Shown: positions 4,631 through 6,471 of the stretch, piece by piece
Numbering within the stretch: position 1 is the first letter of the stretch
Layout of the letters: each line of letters starts with the position of its first letter
Assembly (NCBI GenBank): GCA_964650695.1
Contig: CAZYVA010000100.1
Location: forward strand, 1-6,471
DNA: 6,471 bases
Source: CAZYVA01 sp964650695
Lineage (GTDB): Bacteria; Bacillota; Clostridia; Lachnospirales; Lachnospiraceae
Direction of reading: 5' to 3'
Translations under genes and position numbers: made by a program
The notes under the pieces: generated by a model
The model's database searches: none
The model's input: the letters and a program-made list of their open reading frames with translations, nothing else
What the model was told of the DNA's origin: nothing

Positions 4631-5176
4631 ATGAAGAATATTGTATTGATCGGGATGCCGGCAGCCGGGAAGAGTACGGTCGGGGTCGTAGCGGCAAAGC
4701 GGCTGGGATACGATTTTATAGACCCGGATCTCCTGATCCAGCAGAAAGAAGGAAAGTTGCTTTGCCAGATCATCGAAGAAAAGGGAGCCGAGGGTTTTTT
4801 GGAAGTGGAGAACCGCGTCAATGTGAGTGTAGATGCAGAAAAAGCGGTTATCGCCCCTGGCGGGAGCGTGGTGTACTGCGCGGAGGCGATGGAGCATTAT
4901 AAGCGGACAGGGGTTATTGTTTACCTTCAAGCCTCCTATGAGACGATTGAAGAAAGGCTTTGCAATGTGGAAGGGCGCGGGGTCGTTTTTCGGGGGCGCC
5001 AGACTTTGAGAGATATATATGAAGAACGGCGGGTATTGTTTGAAAAATACGCGGATATTACCGTTTGCGAGGATGGGAAAAGCTTAGAGGAGACGCTTGA
5101 TTGTGTGGTAGAGACATTCGGAGCATTTTCTCACGGGATACCCAGTGAATGGGCATCCCCGGCCGATAACAATTAG
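4631..5176 (+). CDS. Shikimate kinase-like P-loop kinase
   Basis: A 181-residue protein with the shikimate kinase fold. It has a Walker A GMPAAGKST (residues 8-16), the DPD pair (31-33) in the position of the DxD motif, APGGSVVY (75-82) replacing the usual GGG substrate loop, and a lid/C-terminal part TLRDIYEERRVLFEKYADI matching the family's LRxLYxxRxPLYxxxAD. True AroK enzymes carry FRxxE where this protein has FLEVE (56-60), so the shikimate-binding Arg is lost; the third Gly of GGG is also Ser. It is therefore better called a paralogue of unknown substrate; a role in aromatic amino acid synthesis is doubtful. The ATG at 4631 starts exactly at the family's usual MKNIVLIG. An in-frame GTG at 4568 would add 21 unconserved residues. 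The ribosome site GGGGAAG is moderate. The tail after residue 163 is not part of the fold and includes a hairpin (5135-5159). Confidence 0.82.
   Translation: MKNIVLIGMPAAGKSTVGVVAAKRLGYDFIDPDLLIQQKEGKLLCQIIEEKGAEGFLEVENRVNVSVDAEKAVIAPGGSVVYCAEAMEHYKRTGVIVYLQASYETIEERLCNVEGRGVVFRGRQTLRDIYEERRVLFEKYADITVCEDGKSLEETLDCVVETFGAFSHGIPSEWASPADNN
5135..5159 (+). other. Hairpin inside the 3' end of the kinase gene
   Basis: GGGAT-A-CCC (5135-5143) faces GGG-C-ATCCC (5151-5159), one mismatch and a 7-nt loop. It encodes part of the unconserved C-terminal tail. It may be a 3'-end structure absorbed into the reading frame. Confidence 0.4.
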
Positions 5177-5195
5177 ATTATTACGGATTCGTTAC

Positions 5196-5223
5196 AAGAT
5201 TGTAAAAATTATTTTACAATCTT
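5196..5223. repeat. Perfect 12-bp inverted repeat overlapping the murA promoter
   Basis: AAGATTGTAAAA (5196-5207) and TTTTACAATCTT (5212-5223) are perfect inverted copies around ATTA. The right arm contains the -35 element of the following promoter, the geometry of a repressor operator. It could also act as a weak bidirectional terminator for the kinase gene, though no separate T-run follows. The half-site spacing does not match the common Clostridia Rex or PerR boxes. Confidence 0.6.
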
Positions 5224-5240
5224 AGAAATTGTGGTATAAT
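5213..5240 (+). promoter_or_regulatory. Sigma-A promoter (extended -10) upstream of murA
   Basis: TTTACA (5213-5218), a 16-nt spacer and a perfect TATAAT (5235-5240) preceded by TGG, an extended -10. Transcription would start near 5247, giving a leader of about 300 nt before murA. Confidence 0.85.
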
Positions 5241-5246
5241 ATTTCC

Positions 5247-5545
5247 GGCGCGTGTGATAATGAAGGATAGAAGGTACTGGACAGTTACGATAGAAAATGA
5301 ATATTTTGGTACTATCCACGGTCTGAAATGCCCATTGAGCGGGCGTTCTGTGAAAAAGGGGTCCAAGAGCGAGGGGCGATCTTGCGAAGCAAACGATAAA
5401 TATCGCCCCGGATCGTTACTATGAATGGTCTCCGCGCCGTGAAGAACGGCAGAATTTTGTGTGGCATGGATTCCTCGTACCGTGAAAAGCAGCACGGGGC
5501 AGTATGCAGGCGGGCTTGAAATAGAAAAGCGACTCGAGGTGTATT
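5247..5545 (+). other. Long structured leader of murA
   Basis: This ~300-nt stretch has no credible gene. Hairpins in order are GATAG/CTATC with inner AAAAT/ATTTT (5289-5316), AATGCCC/GGGCGTT (5327-5347), GGGGCGAT/ATCGCCCC (5373-5409) with an inner TTGC/GCAA, GCCGT/ACGGC (5436-5450) and CCGTG/CACGG (5480-5497). A 54-codon frame (5260-5424) has no ribosome site and runs into the repeat core. It may be a cis-regulatory leader, a small RNA, or mainly the by-product of a repeat insertion. It matches no riboswitch class I can recognise. Confidence 0.5.
5309..5430. repeat. Repeat-like insertion bounded by direct repeats
   Basis: GGTACTATCCACGGTC (5309-5324) and GTTACTATGAATGGTC (5415-5430) are imperfect direct repeats (11 of 16). 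They flank a 90-bp core that contains two strong hairpins and no gene. The same 16-bp motif recurs at 4401-4416. The arrangement resembles a small non-autonomous element with flanking duplications, but no transposase or terminal inverted repeats were identified. Confidence 0.45.
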
Positions 5546-6471
5546 ATGGAGCAGTATATTATTAAAGGGGGGCATCCGCTGGTTGGGGAGATTGAAATCG
5601 GCGGTGCAAAGAACGCTGCGTTAGGTATACTTGCAGCGGCGATCATGACGGATGAGACAGTCTGTATCGACAATCTTCCGGATGTGAATGATATCAATGT
5701 CATGCTGGACGCGATTCAAGGGATTGGCGCCAGTGTACACCGCATCGACCGGCATACGGTCACCATCAGCGGCAAGGGCATCCGGAGCCTGAGCATTGAG
5801 TACGATTATATAAAGAAGATCCGCGCTTCCTATTATTTACTGGGGGCGATGCTTGGGAAATGCAGCCATGCCGAGGTCGCGCTTCCGGGAGGGTGCAATA
5901 TCGGCAGTAGGCCCATCGACCAGCATATCAAGGGCTTCCGGGCGCTGGGCGCGGACGTGGATATTGAGCATGGGAAGATCATCGCGGAAGCCTACAGGCT
6001 GGTGGGGAAGCATATTTATTTTGATGTGGTAAGCGTGGGTGCGACGATCAATGTCATGATGGCGGCAGCGATGGCGGACGGCGTGACGATCATGGAAAAT
6101 GTGGCGAAAGAGCCCCATGTAGTCGATGTGGCGAACTTTTTGAACAGCATGGGCGCCAATATCCGCGGGGCCGGGACGGACGTCATTAAGATCCGCGGGG
6201 TCCGGCGTCTGCATGGGAGCGAGTATTCCGTGATCCCGGATCAGATCGAGGCGGGTACGTTTATGTTCGCGGCGGCGGCGACGAGAGGGGATGTGACAGT
6301 GCTGAATGTGATCCCGAAGCATTTGGAAGCAACGATTGCAAAGCTGTCGGACATTGGCTGCGAGATTGAAGAATTTGACGACGCGATCCGTATAGTATCC
6401 AAGGGCAACCTGATAAATACCCATGTAAAGACGCTGCCCTATCCGGGATTCCCGACGGATATGCAGCCGCA
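5546..6471 (+). CDS. murA: UDP-GlcNAc 1-carboxyvinyltransferase MurA (3' end missing)
   Basis: The first 308 residues of MurA, which transfers enolpyruvate from PEP to UDP-N-acetylglucosamine in the cytoplasm, the first committed step of peptidoglycan synthesis. Active-site residues are all visible: GGAKNAAL (Lys and Asn, residues 19-26), IRASYYLLGA (the substrate Arg), LPGGCNIGSRP with the catalytic Cys that fosfomycin alkylates, and near the end YPGFPTDMQ with the catalytic Asp. A Cys at this site predicts sensitivity of the enzyme to fosfomycin. Family length is about 420-430, so some 110 residues lie past the window edge. The start has GAGGTG (5536-5541) 4 nt upstream. Many Firmicutes have two MurA copies; which one this is cannot be told here. 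It is preceded by a long structured leader and probably transcribed from the 5213-5240 promoter. Confidence 0.96.
   Translation, partial: MEQYIIKGGHPLVGEIEIGGAKNAALGILAAAIMTDETVCIDNLPDVNDINVMLDAIQGIGASVHRIDRHTVTISGKGIRSLSIEYDYIKKIRASYYLLGAMLGKCSHAEVALPGGCNIGSRPIDQHIKGFRALGADVDIEHGKIIAEAYRLVGKHIYFDVVSVGATINVMMAAAMADGVTIMENVAKEPHVVDVANFLNSMGANIRGAGTDVIKIRGVRRLHGSEYSVIPDQIEAGTFMFAAAATRGDVTVLNVIPKHLEATIAKLSDIGCEIEEFDDAIRIVSKGNLINTHVKTLPYPGFPTDMQP

Noticed and set aside
4519..4902. Frame of 127 codons overlapping the start of the kinase gene
   Set aside because: Out of frame with a clear P-loop kinase, and its second half is Arg/Gly-rich shadow sequence without domain features.
5309..5330. T-box-like TGGTAC in the murA leader
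   Set aside because: The conserved T-box core (AGGGTGGNACCGCG) and specifier structure are absent, and murA is not an amino acid gene.
5260..5424. 54-codon frame in the murA leader
   Set aside because: The ATG is only about 13 nt from the predicted transcript start with no Shine-Dalgarno, and two-thirds of the peptide is encoded by the repeat-bounded core; kept only as a caution.
5837..6424. Long minus-strand frame (195 codons) opposite murA
   Set aside because: A shadow of the GC-biased murA codons: His/Arg/Asp-rich, no ribosome site, while murA motifs on the + strand are unmistakable.

Overview
The window looks like a chromosomal segment of a spore-forming Clostridia member, most likely a Lachnospiraceae-type gut anaerobe. 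That call rests on the gene order (HU, RqcP, YabP, YabQ, DivIC/FtsB, SpoIIE), the protein sequences, strong AGGAGG-type ribosome sites and near-consensus sigma-A promoters. Genus cannot be decided from this sequence. All well-supported genes are on the + strand.

Positions 1-122 hold a GC-rich hairpin and a partial minus-strand reading frame of unknown identity. From 158 to 3533 runs the conserved 'yab/spoIIE' block: hup (HU) with its own promoter and a terminator; rqcP (ribosome quality control); yabP and yabQ (sporulation, spore cortex) behind a candidate sigma-E promoter; divIC/ftsB (septum formation) with its own sigma-A promoter and a strong terminator; then spoIIE (the PP2C phosphatase that activates sigma-F). 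Here SpoIIE is a 467-residue protein with no multi-spanning membrane region, half the size of the Bacillus protein.

From 3534 to 4046 there is about 510 bp without a credible gene. It is dense in inverted repeats: small hairpins, a ~160-bp imperfect palindrome, a 19-bp uninterrupted stem with a 3-nt loop, and a third stem. It sits where many Firmicutes carry tilS-hpt-ftsH. Next come a conserved-looking 128-residue protein of unknown function and, behind a consensus extended -10 promoter, a shikimate-kinase-like P-loop protein that lacks the usual substrate-binding Arg.

From 5177 to 5545 a perfect 12-bp inverted repeat overlaps the -35 of a consensus promoter. This is followed by a ~300-nt leader containing a repeat-like insertion bounded by 16-bp direct repeats. 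The leader precedes murA (first committed step of peptidoglycan synthesis), which is cut by the window end.

Functionally the window combines chromosome architecture, translation rescue, septation, sporulation and cell-wall synthesis. No phage, CRISPR, tRNA, rRNA or defence gene is seen. The most unusual features are the membrane-free SpoIIE, the promoter that abuts a terminator in front of it, and the structured repeat elements in the two long intergenic regions.
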